Part shown: in pieces, positions 14,728 to 16,103 of the stretch
Position numbering within the stretch: position 1 is the first letter of the stretch
How the letters are laid out: every line of letters starts with the position of its first letter
Source: Arsenophonus sp046530785
Lineage (GTDB): Bacteria > Pseudomonadota > Gammaproteobacteria > Enterobacterales > Enterobacteriaceae
DNA length: 16,103 nucleotides
Assembly (NCBI GenBank): GCA_046530785.1
Contig: JBHEQT010000040.1
Location: 1 to 16,103 of the forward strand
Direction of reading: 5' to 3'
The notes under the pieces: model-generated
Database searches by the model: none
What the model was told of the DNA's origin: nothing
The model's input: the letters and a program-made list of their open reading frames with translations, nothing else
Translations under genes and position numbers: made by a program

Positions 14728-14766
14728 ATAATATCTCTTTATTAGAATGCGCTTTCTATTTAGAGA
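14723..14766 (-). terminator. Candidate S10-operon terminator after rpsQ
   Basis: On the minus strand TCTCT (14766-14762) pairs with AGAGA (14738-14734). Inside, TAGAA (14758-14754) pairs with TTCTA (14747-14743) around AGCGCA. A TATTATTTTTT run follows (14733-14723). The interrupted stem makes it weak; the T-run also belongs to the spc promoter region, so partial termination followed by new initiation is plausible. Confidence 0.35.
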
Positions 14767-14780
14767 AAAATACTGTTCTG

Positions 14781-15035
14781 TTACAAAATAGTTTTTTCTA
14801 CAACTCGAACAAGTGTCCATGCTTTTGTTTTAGAAAGTGGACGTGTTTCACAAATTTCGACTAAATCACCGATACTACATTCATTGTTCTCATCATGTAC
14901 ATGTAATTTTGTCGTACGACGAATAAATTTACCATATAAAGGATGTTTTACTATACGTTCAATAGAAACAACAAGAGATTTTTCCATTTTATTACTAGTT
15001 ACACGACCTTGCAAAGTACGGATTTTATCATTCAT
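14781..15035 (-). CDS. rpsQ: 30S ribosomal protein S17
   Basis: Primary binding protein of the 16S rRNA 5' domain. The frame is open to 15056, but MNDKIRTLQGRVTSNKMEKS at 15035 matches the family start and gives 84 residues, exactly as in E. coli. The core VKHPLYGKFIRRTTKLHVHDENNEC and the end SKTKAWTLVRVVEK are intact. The ATG lies inside the 3' end of rpmC (8-base overlap, ATGAATGA). It is the last gene of the S10 operon. Confidence 0.97.
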   Translation of the reverse strand: MNDKIRTLQGRVTSNKMEKSLVVSIERIVKHPLYGKFIRRTTKLHVHDENNECSIGDLVEICETRPLSKTKAWTLVRVVEKTIL

Positions 15036-15228
15036 TATATAGTCCCGTCTTTTCAATCAATAAAGTCTTAACTCGTGCAATATCACGACGTATTTGTTTT
15101 ATCAAGTGAAATTTTTGCAACTTTCCACTTGTTATCTGAATACCTAAGCTAAACCTTTCACGTAGTAGGTTAAGAAGCTCAGTATTCAGTTCTTCAATGT
15201 TTTTTTCACGAAACTCTTTTGTCTTCAT
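15028..15228 (-). CDS. rpmC: 50S ribosomal protein L29
   Basis: Small helical protein at the tunnel exit of the 50S subunit, near the trigger-factor docking site. The 66 residues compare with 63 in E. coli. The N-terminal KTKEFREKNIEELNTELLNLLRE helix and IRRDIARVKTLL helix are typical. The tail is three residues longer (ends GLYNE), so the gene runs over the rpsQ start. Its ATG overlaps the rplP stop as TAATG. Confidence 0.97.
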   Translation of the reverse strand: MKTKEFREKNIEELNTELLNLLRERFSLGIQITSGKLQKFHLIKQIRRDIARVKTLLIEKTGLYNE

Positions 15229-15638
15229 TACATAATCACCTTAGTTACAAAGGTACTTTTAATAGGAAGTTTTGCTGCTGCTAATTTAAATGCTTCACGA
15301 GCTATCTCTTCTGAAATACCATCCATTTCATAAAGAACTTTTCCAGGTTGGATTAACGCAACCCAATATTCTACATTACCTTTACCTTTACCCATACGCA
15401 CCTCAAGAGGTTTTTCAGTAATAGGTTTATCTGGAAACACACGAATCCAGATTTTACCCTGACGCTTAATTGAACGGGTCATAGCACGACGTCCTGCTTC
15501 AATTTGACGAGCTGTCAAACGTCCTCGACCAACTGCCTTAAGACCAAAAGTTCCGAAACTAACTTCCGTACCAGAAGCTAATCCACGATTACGACCTTTA
15601 TGCATTTTACGGAATTTCGTATGTTTTGGTTGTAACAT
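15228..15638 (-). CDS. rplP: 50S ribosomal protein L16
   Basis: Large-subunit protein at the A-site side of the peptidyl-transferase region. The 136 residues equal E. coli L16. The start MLQPKHTKFRKMHKGRNRG, the GRLTARQIEAGRRAMTR segment and MGKGKGNVEYWVA are diagnostic. R81, the arginine hydroxylated in E. coli, is present. Its stop shares one base with the rpmC start. Confidence 0.98.
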   Translation of the reverse strand: MLQPKHTKFRKMHKGRNRGLASGTEVSFGTFGLKAVGRGRLTARQIEAGRRAMTRSIKRQGKIWIRVFPDKPITEKPLEVRMGKGKGNVEYWVALIQPGKVLYEMDGISEEIAREAFKLAAAKLPIKSTFVTKVIM

Positions 15639-15650
15639 CAGAGATTCTCC

Positions 15651-16103
15651 TTACTTATTGCTTTTACGCTGCTGTTTTTTAGGTTGAGTTGTAGAATTCT
15701 CTAATTTTTCAAGAGCGTTCATACCACCTAGGATCTCACCTTTGAAGATCCATACCTTAACACCAAGTACACCATAAGTAGTATATGCTTCTGCAGTATT
15801 ATAATCTATATCAGCACGCAAGGTGTGTAATGGTACACGTCCTTCACGATACCACTCAGTGCGTGCAATTTCAGCTCCACCTAAACGACCACTAACTTCC
15901 ACTTTTATTCCTTTTGCACCTATACGCATAGCATTTTGTACTGCACGTTTCATAGCTCGACGAAACATAACTCGACGTTCTAACTGTGATGCAATACTAT
16001 AAGAAACTAATTTAGCATCTAGTTCAGGCTTACGAACTTCAGTAATATTAATCTGAGCAGGAACACCAGAAATGTCTGCTACTATTTTTCGAATCTTCTC
16101 GAC
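15651..16103 (-). CDS. rpsC: 30S ribosomal protein S3 (partial, 5' end outside the window)
   Basis: Protein of the 30S head at the mRNA entry channel. The window holds the last 150 residues; the right edge cuts the gene at the codon corresponding to about V84 of the 233-residue E. coli protein. Reading begins VEKIRKIVADISGVPAQINI and continues in frame through EVRKPELDAKL, QLERRVMFRRAMKRAVQNAM, KVEVSGRLGGAEIAR and the GKVWIFKGE-like segment to the basic tail KKQQRKSNK. The remaining length equals E. coli exactly. An internal ATG at 15968 is not the start. rplP follows after 12 bases. Confidence 0.97.
   Translation of the reverse strand, partial: VEKIRKIVADISGVPAQINITEVRKPELDAKLVSYSIASQLERRVMFRRAMKRAVQNAMRIGAKGIKVEVSGRLGGAEIARTEWYREGRVPLHTLRADIDYNTAEAYTTYGVLGVKVWIFKGEILGGMNALEKLENSTTQPKKQQRKSNK

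Noticed and set aside
14682..14864. 60-codon plus-strand open frame in the rpsQ-rplN gap
   Set aside because: It runs antisense into rpsQ through promoter-like AT-rich DNA and shows no family features.
15036..15056. 7-codon upstream extension of rpsQ
   Set aside because: It lies inside rpmC and is not found in S17; the start at 15035 gives the standard 84 residues.
1..16103. CRISPR array, insertion sequence, prophage, defence or toxin system
   Set aside because: There is no spaced direct-repeat array, transposase, integrase, tRNA or unfamiliar gene cluster; all coding sequence is assigned to conserved housekeeping genes.

Overview
The window looks like part of the chromosome of a host-restricted gammaproteobacterium, most likely an Enterobacterales insect endosymbiont. 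Nearly every protein aligns end to end with its Escherichia coli counterpart as I remember it, often with identical length and catalytic numbering. The DNA is strongly A+T rich: codons are AT-shifted, and the two long gene-free stretches are only about 15-20% G+C by eye. The gene order is the E. coli order with pieces removed, as expected from genome reduction. I cannot name the genus from sequence alone.

Layout. Positions 1-1132 hold no recognisable gene; in E. coli the dprA/smg side would lie here. A rightward block follows, def-fmt-rsmB-trkA (1133-5408): N-terminal formyl-group removal and initiator tRNA formylation, 16S rRNA m5C methylation, and the NAD-binding subunit of Trk potassium uptake. 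The E. coli genes expected next (mscL, zntR, arfA) are absent. Their place is a 613-base AT-rich spacer (5409-6021) with several perfect inverted repeats, including a 34-base palindrome. From 6022 to the right edge everything is leftward: the alpha operon (rpsM-rpsK-rpsD-rpoA-rplQ), the complete spc operon (rplN-rplX-rplE-rpsN-rpsH-rplF-rplR-rpsE-rpmD-rplO-secY-rpmJ) and the distal end of the S10 operon (rpsC, cut by the window edge, then rplP-rpmC-rpsQ).

The leftward genes encode ribosomal proteins of both subunits, the RNA polymerase alpha subunit and the SecY translocon channel. Spacing is tight, with Shine-Dalgarno sequences often inside the preceding gene. The places where E. coli puts regulation are still visible: the S4-binding alpha leader with its GTG start before rpsM, the S8 site at the rplX-rplE junction, and the spc promoter region between rpsQ and rplN. 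The rightward block contributes to the same translation machinery (Def, Fmt, RsmB).

I found no new multi-gene system. The items worth a second look are the nested 34-base palindrome and the other inverted repeats, the retained but partly eroded autoregulatory RNA sites, a G8/T8 tract at the end of rsmB, and substitutions such as alpha R317H and the altered Fmt GTPxF motif.
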